The translations under genes and the position numbers were made by a program. Of a DNA stretch of 64,000 nt, positions 27,334 to 36,059 are shown piece by piece; within the stretch, counting starts at the first letter, position 1, and every line of letters starts with the position of its first letter. The notes beneath the pieces were generated by a model, which saw nothing but the letters and a program-made list of their open reading frames with translations, had not been told where the DNA came from and did not search any database. The DNA is from Mariaggregatimicrobium sp964498785. Lineage in GTDB: Bacteria; Zhuqueibacterota; Zhuqueibacteria; Thermofontimicrobiales; Thiofontviventaceae. The stretch spans positions 1 to 64,000 of the forward strand of contig CAZCJL010000017.1 of assembly GCA_964498785.1 (NCBI GenBank), in the 5' to 3' direction.

Positions 27334-27671
27334 ACAAGAAGCTGATTGTAATTATTCTCAACAAAATTGAACTACTGGAGGATTTGTTATCCGCATTGCT
27401 CGAAATTGGCATTTCAGGTGCAACCGTTATCGACAGTAATGGAATGGGCAAAATAATAACGACCCAAATCCCCATTTTTGCCGGACTGAGCGATGCATTT
27501 CCAGGAACGAGTCCGATGAATAAAACAATTTTCATTGTCCTTGAAGAAAACCAGATCGAAAATGTGGAAATCGTTCTTAACGAAGTGTGCGGTAGTTTTA
27601 ACGAATCCGGAGCCGGTATCTATTTTTGCGTGCCAATAGATTTTGTGCGTGGTTACAGGAAAGGATATTAA
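27330..27671 (+). CDS. PII-like small regulatory protein
   Basis: 113 residues with the ferredoxin-like PII layout: strand KLIVIIL, helix IELLEDLLSALLEIG, strand GATVIDSNGMGKII, a loop where PII proteins have the T-loop, strand NKTIFIVLEE, helix QIENVEIVLNEVCG and strand GAGIYFCVPID. No membrane segment. PII proteins form trimers that bind adenine nucleotides and control transporters or enzymes, with AmtB-GlnK and SbtA-SbtB as known transporter examples. ATGA overlap with the antiporter gene argues that it controls those antiporters. Weak similarity to DUF3240/DUF190-type PII relatives is possible. Confidence 0.75.
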   Translation: MNKKLIVIILNKIELLEDLLSALLEIGISGATVIDSNGMGKIITTQIPIFAGLSDAFPGTSPMNKTIFIVLEENQIENVEIVLNEVCGSFNESGAGIYFCVPIDFVRGYRKGY

Positions 27672-27770
27672 ATATTGAAAATTTTTAAATTGATTTCTGC
27701 CTACTCTTCTAAATCTGATTCACTATCTTGTTAAATTTTAATCTTATTAAAATAATTTAATATCTAAGTA

Positions 27771-27799
27771 TTGACTTATTAATAAATTATTTTTATTTT
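27771..27799 (+). promoter_or_regulatory. Possible promoter of the histidine kinase gene
   Basis: TTGACT (27771-27776), a 17-base spacer and TATTTT (27794-27799) in a very AT-rich 275-bp spacer; about 150 bases before the kinase ATG. The AT-rich context makes chance matches likely. Confidence 0.35.
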
Positions 27800-27946
27800 A
27801 ATAATTGTCAGAATAGACTTTCTTTAATACCAAAAAGGAAATGGCACTTTAGCGCAGGTTCCTATTAAATAATATCTTTCTTTCAAAAATTTCCCCTTAA
27901 TACACCCATTATACAACTTAGTTAACTTTTCATTGGGAGTATTACA

Positions 27947-29179
27947 ATGTTAACAACCAGAAAAACATCAAAAGAGAATGTATTCCCACCTTGTTTGTCG
28001 AATAGTGAAGTGTTCCAGCAAATTTTACTGAATACGTTTGACGGTGTCATTTTACTTGAAGGACGGAAAGTGATTTACGTCAATCCCAAATTTGAGGAAA
28101 TTTCCGGATACACACATTCCGAAATTATGGTAAAATCAGACTTTTCGCAATTAATATACACCGATGACCGTGGCAAAATTGAAACACTATTATCAACTGT
28201 GGAACAGAACGATCCATTATACCAGCAAATATTTCGTATTGTAACCTGTAATGAGGAGATAAAGTGGCTAAAAGCGAATAAAGAGACAATTATTAACAAT
28301 GACGATCGATATATCTTGATCGCGGTGCATGACATTACAGACCATCATTATATGGAAAATCAATTGCTGCAAGCCCAAAAAATGGAATCAATCAGTCAAA
28401 TGGCCCCTGGGCTGGCACATGAATTCAATAATCAATTAAAAGGAATCCTTGGGCTTTCATCGCATTTATTAAATAATATGCCAAAAGGACACCTGCATCG
28501 CAGAGAGGTGTCACTCATAATGCAGGTAGCGGAACAGGCTTCCGAGCTTATCGGCCAACTACTGGATTTTAGTCGAAATGCCCAATTTAGGCCAACGGTT
28601 ATAAATCCGAATAAAATCATTTCGGAAGTCACTTGTTTGTTCAGCCATACGATTAATCCGCAGATCAGGCTTGAACTTCTGTTATCTCCGCAAATAAAAT
28701 ATATTAAGGCAGATCAAATTCAGTTGAAACATGTCTTGTTTAATATACTTATTAACGGAAAAGACGCACTGGATGAGGATGGACAGATTACAGTTCGCAC
28801 GGAAAATGCTCAATTTAGCAGGCCGTCAAATTTCGGGAAAGTTACTATTGCTGCCGGAGAATATGTGCATATTTCAGTTCATGATAATGGTAGCGGGATG
28901 GATAAAAAAACATTAGACCGAATTTTTGAACCATTTTTTACAAGCAAGCAGGAACAACACGGCACCGGATTGGGCATGACGATCGTTCGGGAAATTGTGG
29001 ATCGTCACAAAGGATACATTACTGTTGAAACTGAGTTAGGCAGTTTTACGAACATAAGCTTGTATTTTCCGATAACGCTGGAAGAACGCTGCAATGAGGT
29101 GGATATATTAAATCTGGATGAAGATTTTATTAAACGTTATTTAAGACCCGAACAGCAACAAAGAACGTATATATTTTAA
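27947..29179 (+). CDS. Soluble PAS-domain sensor histidine kinase
   Basis: 410 residues without membrane segments. PAS domain about 25-140 (LNTFDGVILLEGRKVIYVNPKFEEISGYTHSE type, with a PAC-like end LIAVHDITDHHYME). Dimerisation/phospho-acceptor region with GLAHEFNNQLKGILG, phospho-His 158. HATPase: N-box VLFNILINGKDALDEDG, G1 HDNGSGMDKKTL, F-box FEPFFTSKQEQHGTGLGMTIV. All catalytic motifs are intact. GGGAG ribosome site. There is no response regulator next to it; the CheY-like protein at 32389 is the nearest candidate partner. The signal is unknown and cytoplasmic. Confidence 0.9.
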   Translation: MLTTRKTSKENVFPPCLSNSEVFQQILLNTFDGVILLEGRKVIYVNPKFEEISGYTHSEIMVKSDFSQLIYTDDRGKIETLLSTVEQNDPLYQQIFRIVTCNEEIKWLKANKETIINNDDRYILIAVHDITDHHYMENQLLQAQKMESISQMAPGLAHEFNNQLKGILGLSSHLLNNMPKGHLHRREVSLIMQVAEQASELIGQLLDFSRNAQFRPTVINPNKIISEVTCLFSHTINPQIRLELLLSPQIKYIKADQIQLKHVLFNILINGKDALDEDGQITVRTENAQFSRPSNFGKVTIAAGEYVHISVHDNGSGMDKKTLDRIFEPFFTSKQEQHGTGLGMTIVREIVDRHKGYITVETELGSFTNISLYFPITLEERCNEVDILNLDEDFIKRYLRPEQQQRTYIF

Positions 29180-29453
29180 ACTGTTTCCAACAAGAAATAA
29201 TTAATCGTTAACGATCAAATTTTAATACACATTATTTAAAAATCTCTTGCTTATTTAATAAATATTTTATAATATATTATAATCATTTCTGTTAAGGCAA
29301 TTCACCACAAAAGTGATAACGCCGTTCATTCGAACTACGTGATTTTTAAAAAATATTGAAATATCTTATTTGAGGTTTTTGAAGACTGTGCACAACTATA
29401 ATTTTGGTTTTAATAAACAAGACTGGCAAGGGAATTAAACGCGAAGGTGACTT

Positions 29454-29825
29454 ATGAGAAGTACGGTTATTATTAAAGCGATTTCTTTATTTATTTTATC
29501 ACTACTTATATTTAGTTGTTCATCTGGCAAGGATACGAAAACAACCGAGGATTTATTCAAAAAACTTTCCAAAATACGCCGAATCGGAGAAGAGCAGAAT
29601 GTTCGTGAAGTAAAATATCTGATTCGGGAATACGAGCGTTCAAATTCTGATGTGGTACGAATTGAAGCAGCAATTGCTTTGGGAAAAATAGGCGACCCAC
29701 GTGCGATTCCGGCACTGGAGCGAACGCTTCGCATTGAGAAAAAGCAAAACATATTATCAGCAACGGAAAAGGCTTTGATTTCCATTCAATCGAATGTTAA
29801 TCAGGATGAGAGAGAATCAAAATAA
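29454..29825 (+). CDS. Small HEAT-repeat lipoprotein
   Basis: 123 residues. Signal peptide with lipobox FSC (Cys about 22). The mature part has one to two HEAT-like helical repeats (SDVVRIEAAIALGKIGDPRAIPALERTL is the typical A/B helix pair). A likely periplasm-facing protein-binding module. Function unknown; stands alone between an AT-rich spacer and a repeat-bearing spacer. Confidence 0.7.
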   Translation: MRSTVIIKAISLFILSLLIFSCSSGKDTKTTEDLFKKLSKIRRIGEEQNVREVKYLIREYERSNSDVVRIEAAIALGKIGDPRAIPALERTLRIEKKQNILSATEKALISIQSNVNQDERESK

Positions 29826-29898
29826 TCACTATAAAAATTGAATTGTTTAATACAACCTAAATTTCTAAAATGAATTATAATAATGAAAAAATAGATTT

Positions 29899-29978
29899 AG
29901 TGCCCGTGAAACACACGAAATAGTGCTTAATTCAATAAAAATAACATTTCGTGTATTTTTGTGTGTTTAGTGGGCTAC
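29899..29978. repeat. Imperfect inverted intergenic repeat (CGTGAAACACACGAAAT family)
   Basis: Left part GTGCCCGTGAAACACACGAAAT, right part ATTTCGTGTATTTTTGTGTGTTTAGTGGGC, imperfect inverses about 80 bp end to end. It resembles the two CCGTGT-rich inverted repeats at 41267-41342 and 42572-42660 in length and layout. No gene inside. Confidence 0.5.
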
Positions 29979-30110
29979 AATTGTATAATAATTTTCTTTT
30001 TAGAATTTTCGATACAATATGTATCTTTCATTTCTTTTATGATTAGAACGTTACTTTTAACTTATCGAAGAAATATATTTATAATTATACTCATGAATTG
30101 GAGTAATGCA

Positions 30111-30569
30111 ATGCCAAAAGGTACGAAAGACAATAAAAAAGAAAAAACTGTTAAAAAAAATGATACAGTTTTCCTGTACTATACAGCTCGTTTAAAGGAC
30201 GGTAAAATTGTCGGCTCCAACAAAGAAGAGGATCCGCTAAAAATAAATCTTGAAAAAGATAATGTTCATAATTCAATTCGGCTGCGGCTAGTGGGAATGA
30301 AAGAAGGTGAATCCCAAATTATAACAGTCGCCGCGCAAAATGCATTTGGCACACATAAAAAAAAGTTGCTTTATAGAATTGATAAAAAAAAACTAAATGA
30401 ACATAATCCAAGACCCGGCGATTACTTTAAAATACAAAATCCCAAAGGTGAAATTCAAACAGCAATAGTCTCTAAAGTCAACGATTCTAAAGTAACTTTA
30501 GACGCTAATCATCATCTGGCGGGAAATGATATTATTTACGAAGTCGAATTGGTTAAAATATTAAATTAA
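30111..30569 (+). CDS. FKBP-type (SlyD-like) peptidyl-prolyl isomerase
   Basis: 152 residues from ATG 30111, chosen because GGAG lies 7 bases upstream; longer in-frame extensions back to 29961 cross repeat DNA and encode no plausible domain. After a Lys-rich N-terminus the protein has the SlyD/FKBP2 layout: VFLYYTARLKDGKIVGSN, a short insert, RLVGMKEGESQIITVAAQNAFG, RPGDYFKIQNPKGE and a last strand NDIIYEVELVKIL. SlyD-type proteins combine prolyl isomerase and chaperone activity; the His-rich metal tail of E. coli SlyD is absent. Cytoplasmic. Confidence 0.8.
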   Translation: MPKGTKDNKKEKTVKKNDTVFLYYTARLKDGKIVGSNKEEDPLKINLEKDNVHNSIRLRLVGMKEGESQIITVAAQNAFGTHKKKLLYRIDKKKLNEHNPRPGDYFKIQNPKGEIQTAIVSKVNDSKVTLDANHHLAGNDIIYEVELVKILN

Positions 30570-30608
30570 TTTTTGCTTTAACTGATGTTATGAACAAGGA
30601 AAATACGA

Positions 30609-31280
30609 ATGCATAAACACTCAAACAAGCCGATAAATGAACAGATCGAAAAAATGTTCCTTGAAGACAGTTGGCGCGTTTTTAGAATCATATCCGAATT
30701 TGTTGAAGGTTTTGAAGAGCTGTCACAAATTGGTGATTGTGTTACTATTTTTGGCTCTGCTCGCGCAAAGGAAGGAGAAAAGGATTATGAACTGGCACGG
30801 GAAATTGCAAAATTACTGGTGAAAGAAAAATATGGCATTATTACTGGCGGGGGCCCCGGAATCATGGAGGCTGGCAACCGCGGAGCTATGGAAGCGGGCG
30901 GAAATTCAATCGGATTAAATATTGATTTACCATTTGAGCAAAAACCGAATCCGTACGCAAATATTCAAATTGAATTCCGCTACTTTTTTGTTCGTAAAGT
31001 GATGTTTGTAAAATATGCCAAAGCATTCGTTATTCTGCCAGGTGGCTTTGGTACCATGGATGAGCTTTTTGAATCATTAACGCTTATTCAGACTTTTCGA
31101 ATAAGCAAATTTCCGGTTGTGTTGGTCGGCGAATCGTACTGGAAGGGATTGATCGATTGGCTGCAAAATTCAGTCTTAAAAAAAAACAAAGTTGGAAAAC
31201 AGGACATCGAATTGTTCAACGTTACGGATGACCCGGTAAACGTTGTAAAAATTATAAATGATTTTTATCAAGCAAAATAG
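30609..31280 (+). CDS. LOG-family protein (nucleoside 5'-monophosphate phosphoribohydrolase type)
   Basis: 223 residues of the LOG/'lysine decarboxylase-like' Rossmann family. The two diagnostic motifs are present: GGGPGIMEAGNRGAMEAGG (about 80-98) and PGGFGTMDELFE (about 144-155), which form the nucleotide site with catalytic Arg/Glu. VTIFGSARAKEG near residue 45 is the N-terminal strand-loop. Characterised members cleave cytokinin ribotides or AMP-like nucleotides; related stand-alone bacterial members have housekeeping nucleotide salvage roles. Cytoplasmic; 39 bp after the FKBP gene and perhaps co-transcribed with it. Confidence 0.9.
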   Translation: MHKHSNKPINEQIEKMFLEDSWRVFRIISEFVEGFEELSQIGDCVTIFGSARAKEGEKDYELAREIAKLLVKEKYGIITGGGPGIMEAGNRGAMEAGGNSIGLNIDLPFEQKPNPYANIQIEFRYFFVRKVMFVKYAKAFVILPGGFGTMDELFESLTLIQTFRISKFPVVLVGESYWKGLIDWLQNSVLKKNKVGKQDIELFNVTDDPVNVVKIINDFYQAK

Positions 31281-32388
31281 AATTTGGGATCAGATTAAAA
31301 GTCTTATTATTGATGATTCCTGTGAACTGAGGCTTCTCTCATAAAAACGATTATTATAAAAATTCGGTTTAAGATACAAATTTAGAATTTTGGTTTTTTA
31401 ATTCAGCCTTTTTTACCAGAGAATAAATATTTTTTTATGATCGCTAATTACAATCGCGTAATCCACTCACCTCCGATTAAACCTGCGGAAAGATGCCGCT
31501 TAAAATCTCCTTTGTTTCTGTATTGTTTAAATATGAAATATATCACGATACCTCTGTGAGCAAAATCAAATGTCTGGTTGTACAAAAAAATTACGATTTC
31601 CTGAAAAATATTTTTGTCAAAGTAGTAAATTGCTGGTATAATAAAACAGGTGCAATAGATGAAAATACTACCAGCAGAGGACATGGTCTGGATAAAAATG
31701 TTATCGTGAATTTTGGCAAAATTGTACGAAAAATTACCAGTTGCTCTCAAAAAATAATCAAAAGAAAGATGTTAAAATCGATGCTCGTTAATTTATTATC
31801 AATGCAAAATAAGCCGATAACGTGGCAACGATCATAGAAAGCCCCCCCCCAAAAAAAAATCGAAACAGATCGAAATGTACCGTATAACTGCTTCGAATTA
31901 GCACCTGAGCGATAACAATGTAGCATGTTTGTATTTAGCTGTTTCGTGCCTACTACGAATAAAGTATTTGATGGCTTTGGAGCTGGTTTGACACAATTCG
32001 TATATCAATATAAATATTTTTATTTTATTAGTGATTGAACAAAAACAGCGAAACTGTCATCCTAAATGCGCTGTCTTTTTGGCGAGTGAAGAATCTCATT
32101 CCACGAAACTTAGTAAAGACAGGCGCTTATTGGTGTGATCCGCCTCGGCGAATTCGTTTCCTGGGAAGCGGGATCTCCAGAATAACAATTTTTTGAGTTT
32201 TCGTTCAGGCACTAATTAGTTATATATATGTAATATAGGTAATCATATTCCATTAATGTTGTTAGGTGGCACGATGATTGCAAAGAAATTTAATTTTATT
32301 CGTCATATTTTAAATATATATCAAAATATGAATTGTATATTGACCATCGTAAACAACTCAATCAGACATTCAACTTTGGGAGGCATCG
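31281..32388. other. 1.1-kb gene-poor stretch
   Basis: I find no gene with a ribosome site and recognisable product. Opposed open frames at 31448-31837 have no family resemblance. Visible features are a C9A9 homopolymer block (31842-31859) and a degraded inverted repeat (32055-32188). A strongly AT-rich 130 bp precedes the response regulator, where its promoter should be. Confidence 0.6.
32055..32188. repeat. Degraded inverted repeat, second copy of the TGTCAT...GAATCTCA family
   Basis: TGTCATCCTAAATGCG, then GCGAGTGAAGAATCTCATT, a spacer with TAGTAAAGACAGG, and a right part GGGATCTCCAGAATAACA that is the rough inverse of the left end. It shares the order and the phrase A-A-A-G-A-C-A with the copy at 3166-3262. 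Confidence 0.5.
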
Positions 32389-32790
32389 ATGCCTAAAACA
32401 ACAGTGATGGTTGTGGATGATAATGCAGAAATCAGACTATTTTTCAAAAACGTGCTGGACGTTCTGCACTATGATTCAGTTCTTGCCGAAAACGGCATAG
32501 AGGCTTTAAAACTTTTTAAGGCAGTCAATCCGGACATTGTATTTCTGGACATTAAATTGCCCTTTATTAACGGGATTGAAATCCTGAACCGAATGCGGCA
32601 TCTGGACGACGAAAAAAGAATTCAGATTATCATGATTACCGGAAATCATGATCAAACAATTGCCCGCCAGGTAATCGAACTTGGTGCTTATGATTATGTG
32701 AGCAAACCAATAGATTTTGACAGTATAAAATTACTCTGTGAAAAAGCAGAACATGAATTTGAAAAAATTAATGAAAAATGTGAAGTCTAA
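32389..32790 (+). CDS. Single-domain response regulator (CheY-like)
   Basis: 133 residues, one receiver domain. Acidic pair D10/D11 (VVDDN), phospho-acceptor D54 (VFLDIKLP), T84 (MITGN) and K106 (SKPID) are all in place, so phosphotransfer should work. No output domain, so it acts through a partner protein or as a phosphorelay intermediate. GGGAGGC ribosome site before the ATG. The closest kinase is the orphan PAS kinase 3.2 kb upstream; pairing is a guess. Confidence 0.9.
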   Translation: MPKTTVMVVDDNAEIRLFFKNVLDVLHYDSVLAENGIEALKLFKAVNPDIVFLDIKLPFINGIEILNRMRHLDDEKRIQIIMITGNHDQTIARQVIELGAYDYVSKPIDFDSIKLLCEKAEHEFEKINEKCEV

Positions 32791-32810
32791 TAGCAATCTG
32801 CTTTGAATTA

Positions 32811-32848
32811 AAAACGACTGCGGATACTATGGAAAGCAGTCGTTTTTT
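32811..32848. terminator. Bidirectional rho-independent terminator
   Basis: Stem AAAACGACTGC (32811-32821) and GCAGTCGTTTT (32836-32846) around a 14-base loop, with a T run on the + strand and A's before the left arm. It serves the converging response regulator (+) and LolA-like (-) genes. Confidence 0.9.
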
Positions 32849-32866
32849 AGGGTATGAGTTCCATAA

Positions 32867-33604
32867 CTATTTTCTGAGTGATGCTTTTGAAAACACATAA
32901 TCGGGAATGTCTGCATTAAACTCAATGGATTCGATGATGAACTCTGTGCCATCACCTGTTTTCAACTCATCTTTAAAAATAACCCGGCTCGCAATCCAGC
33001 GATTATCTTCTTTCATCGTTTCTACAACATTGGTTGATTTCAACAATTTTCCGCTTTTCGCGAACCGTTCTTCTTTTAAAACCAAATATCGTTGCTTATC
33101 TACCCATACCCGTCGTGATTGATATGCTAAATCTTGCTTTTTACCGGTTAAATCCAGTTTCCAGCATAATCGTCCATTTGTCGTATCTTCGCCGGTAATT
33201 GTTGCCGAATACAAATTATGTAACTTTGGGTCTTCCATCATGTCTTCATAAGACAAATCCGACCCCATAACCGATTGGCGTAGTAAATGTCCGGCAATCC
33301 GAATAATGCGATCTGTAGATGGAGAATAGGTCCACAACTGATCTTTTAGTTTTAGCATTTTTGTCCCTTTTTCCCGCGCAGGTGCGAGATACTCGGTAAA
33401 TGATTTTTCAGTACCCAGCAGCCAGGATTTTGCTTCGATGGTACGGCTACCGCGTCGGCTATGGATAATCATTTTTGAGACAACGATTTTATTATCTGCG
33501 CTGATATTTTTATCCACCTGCGTCAAAATCTCATCTCCATCAGGTGTTTGCGCCATTAACAGCAACGGGAGCATTATTAAAAACACACTGCATAATTTTT
33601 TCAT
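32867..33604 (-). CDS. LolA-like outer-membrane lipoprotein-sorting protein
   Basis: 245 residues. Signal peptide (MKKLCSVFLIMLPLLLMAQ), then a single LolA/LppX-like half-barrel of the PF17131 type: KMIIHSRRGSRTIEAKSW, LAPAREKGTKMLKLKDQLW, YSPSTDRIIRIAGHLLRQS, GSDLSYEDM, and a C-terminal KDELKTGDGTEFIIESIEFN. Such proteins carry or bind acyl chains in the periplasm. It overlaps the upstream permease gene by 4 bp (ATGA), which ties it to the ABC transporter as its periplasmic partner. Last gene of the TetR-led operon. Confidence 0.85.
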   Translation of the reverse strand: MKKLCSVFLIMLPLLLMAQTPDGDEILTQVDKNISADNKIVVSKMIIHSRRGSRTIEAKSWLLGTEKSFTEYLAPAREKGTKMLKLKDQLWTYSPSTDRIIRIAGHLLRQSVMGSDLSYEDMMEDPKLHNLYSATITGEDTTNGRLCWKLDLTGKKQDLAYQSRRVWVDKQRYLVLKEERFAKSGKLLKSTNVVETMKEDNRWIASRVIFKDELKTGDGTEFIIESIEFNADIPDYVFSKASLRK

Positions 33605-34875
33605 ACTTCAAGCTCCTTAAAAAGTTGTGATGTCTGTCTTTTGTAAATCCCGATCCCGGAAATTGCCGTGCCCAGTAACATTGCCAGCAATCCGGGTAAA
33701 AATCCGACAAAGAACGCGACAGGAGTAATTCGGGCGCGAATGACATTGGAAATCATCATCGACGCGTTTTGCATCATCGATGATATATCGATTCCTTTTA
33801 CCTGTAGATAATAGGACACCGCCAATCCGAGCAGCGTTCCCATCGCCGAGCCGATGAAACCGATCATCAGGGATTCGGCGAGCATGGCCCGATAGACATG
33901 CCCTTTATTTTCGCCGATTGCCAGCCGCACGCCAATCTCGCCGTACCGCCGCAACCCGCTGATGAGCCCGGCATTCCACAATACCATGGACATCACGAAT
34001 ACAAACAGCGTAATCATTGCGACAAAAATACCGCGGGTCATATCGAGCAGGTATGCGATTCCTCCCCCTTCGCGCAGTGTTTTCATGATCGGCGAAAACT
34101 CATCCTCCGGCTGTAGATATTTTTCATTGAATTCAGTGGCGATTGACTGCGCCTGTTTATCGTGATAAATATCATTTTCAAAAAATCCGAAAATCTCTCC
34201 CGCACCATTTGGCATGTCCAGTGTGTACTGAATATCAGAAAGATCGGCAAGCATCGCGCCGCGATCCAGCACGGTTACACCAAACCGGAGCGTGCCGACA
34301 ACAGTGAAATTGCTCATCGTCATTCCGCCAAAAGCAGATGAGCTGATCAGTGTGGCAGTTTCACCGATTGTCACATCCAATTTTTCTGCAAACGTTTCGC
34401 TGATGAGAATTTCACCGGAATCTTCGGGGAAGCGTCCGCGCACCAGCGAATTGTTCAGATTCAATATGGTTCTTTCAGGAGAAGTCTTATCGATTAAATT
34501 TATCGCCATTCCAACGACAGGTCCCTGCGCCCGTGTCTCCCCGTTTTCATCGGGAATATCAAGCAATCCGCCGAATTGAATGCGCGGCAGCCAGATCATG
34601 TCCGGATATTTTTGATTTAAATCTTCCAACAAACTGCTGACATTCACCAGAGCAAGATCGTTCGGCACCTGATCAGATTCACGGGCATACGCCTGCGTGG
34701 TTATTTTTAAATGCCCGTTGGAAAAATGAGCGCTCGCGTTCACCATATCATTTTGCGCCCCTTTTATCCAGCAATACCCAAGAACAGTTAACGCGACACC
34801 TGTAATGACGACCAGTATCGGGAACAAACTTCGGGAACGGTCGCGTAATAAACCTTTTAATAAGAATTTTATCAT
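33601..34875 (-). CDS. FtsX/MacB-type ABC transporter permease (second)
   Basis: 424 residues. N-terminal membrane helix (about 15-35), a large periplasmic MacB-PCD-like domain (about 40-285), then three helices near 290-315, 335-365 and 385-412 of the FtsX domain (NAGLISGLRRYGEIGVRLAIGENKGHV is the coupling-helix region, AESLMIGFIGSAMGTLLGLAVSYYL the next helix). This four-helix plan is shared by LolC/E and MacB mechanotransmission transporters. It overlaps both neighbours by 4 bp (ATGA), so stoichiometric translation with the first permease is likely. Confidence 0.9.
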   Translation of the reverse strand: MIKFLLKGLLRDRSRSLFPILVVITGVALTVLGYCWIKGAQNDMVNASAHFSNGHLKITTQAYARESDQVPNDLALVNVSSLLEDLNQKYPDMIWLPRIQFGGLLDIPDENGETRAQGPVVGMAINLIDKTSPERTILNLNNSLVRGRFPEDSGEILISETFAEKLDVTIGETATLISSSAFGGMTMSNFTVVGTLRFGVTVLDRGAMLADLSDIQYTLDMPNGAGEIFGFFENDIYHDKQAQSIATEFNEKYLQPEDEFSPIMKTLREGGGIAYLLDMTRGIFVAMITLFVFVMSMVLWNAGLISGLRRYGEIGVRLAIGENKGHVYRAMLAESLMIGFIGSAMGTLLGLAVSYYLQVKGIDISSMMQNASMMISNVIRARITPVAFFVGFLPGLLAMLLGTAISGIGIYKRQTSQLFKELEV

Positions 34876-36044
34876 GACAATTTTCCTCTCAATGCATCAG
34901 TCGGTTTCAATTTTGCGATTCGACGGGTTGGCAGGTAACTGACAATAGTCGTTACGATCAGGATGAACACTGTAGTGCCGAGAACAAGCCCGGTGCTATA
35001 CATCGGAAATATCTTTTCACCAATAGCAAATCCGTACTCATCTGTGGACTGTGGCAATCCAATCCCCTGTTTTGCAAAAAAGATGAGCAACGGCACGCCG
35101 TAAATTGCCGCGACAACCGCAGCCAGCGCACCCTGCATCGCACCTTCTGTTGTGAATAATTCGATGACTCGCACCCGTGTCATGCCCAGCGCCATTAGCG
35201 TTCCCATTTCCTTACGCCGCCGGAAAATCGAAAGCACCTGTGTATTGAAAATCGCCAGCATTGCCAGAAACAGCAACATGGCGTACATAATGGAAGCACC
35301 CGCGGTTTTCGATTTTACCATTTCCTGAATATCTTTTAATAAATAGTCATGGGTTTTAAAATTCCACCCGGCAACACTTTCCGGGTCCGTTACATCTTTG
35401 CTAACAGTAACAAGAGTTGCCTCGTTTTCCATTCTTGTCATCTGCCGCAGCTTTTCCAACGGCAGCCAGATTTGTCCTGCATCCACACTTTGTACGGTCG
35501 TTTTCATAATTTGTACGATTCGGACATCCACAGCATCGAACATGCCATTTTTATCTCTCCAGCGAATTGTCAGATAATCGCCGATACGTAAATTCGAACT
35601 TTCCGCCATCCTGGTACCGATAAGGGCTGGTAGTTCCTCGTCTTCATTTTCAAGAAAATACGATGGTAAATTGATAATGTTCTGTTCCGGATCAATCCCC
35701 TTGAGCAAAATTGTCTTCATACGGCCATTTGGATAAGCAGTTCCCTGGGTGATTAGAATCGGTTTTGCCTGTTTTGCACGGATCAGGTTTTGCAAATCCG
35801 CGGGCAATTTTGCATGCGCGTCCTGTAATGACAGCGGATCGTAAGGATCGTAATTTTCGTTCCAATACTGACCACCGCCGTATTCCGTATCTATCATTGT
35901 TGTGACGACCTGGGCGTTCATGCCATTATATATCCCCTGCGTCCAGATGATGAACACAAATGCAAACGACAGAACGATCACGTTCAGACAGGTGCGCAGC
36001 CCGGCGCCGACAATGTTTTTGTATGCAAGTTTGAATATTATCAT
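34872..36044 (-). CDS. FtsX/MacB-type ABC transporter permease (first)
   Basis: 390 residues with the same plan as its neighbour: helix near 15-35, periplasmic domain about 40-255, three FtsX helices (SIMYAMLLFLAMLAIFNTQVLSIF, coupling region RRRKEMGTLMALGMTRVRVIELF, and two C-terminal helices ending PTRRIAKLKPTDALRGK, the classical FtsX end). The two permeases are only moderately alike, suggesting a heterodimer of the LolCE kind. The preceding ATPase gene lies 15 bp upstream. Confidence 0.9.
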   Translation of the reverse strand: MIIFKLAYKNIVGAGLRTCLNVIVLSFAFVFIIWTQGIYNGMNAQVVTTMIDTEYGGGQYWNENYDPYDPLSLQDAHAKLPADLQNLIRAKQAKPILITQGTAYPNGRMKTILLKGIDPEQNIINLPSYFLENEDEELPALIGTRMAESSNLRIGDYLTIRWRDKNGMFDAVDVRIVQIMKTTVQSVDAGQIWLPLEKLRQMTRMENEATLVTVSKDVTDPESVAGWNFKTHDYLLKDIQEMVKSKTAGASIMYAMLLFLAMLAIFNTQVLSIFRRRKEMGTLMALGMTRVRVIELFTTEGAMQGALAAVVAAIYGVPLLIFFAKQGIGLPQSTDEYGFAIGEKIFPMYSTGLVLGTTVFILIVTTIVSYLPTRRIAKLKPTDALRGKLS

Positions 36045-36059
36045 TTTTTGCCTCGATTC

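Noticed and set aside
29961..30110. N-terminal extension of the FKBP gene
   Set aside because: It runs through a repeat and AT-rich spacer; ATG 30111 has a proper ribosome site and gives a complete FKBP domain.
31448..31837. Overlapping open frames on both strands, 100-114 codons
   Set aside because: Neither has a ribosome site, a domain or a membrane plan I trust; more likely chance frames in AT-rich DNA.
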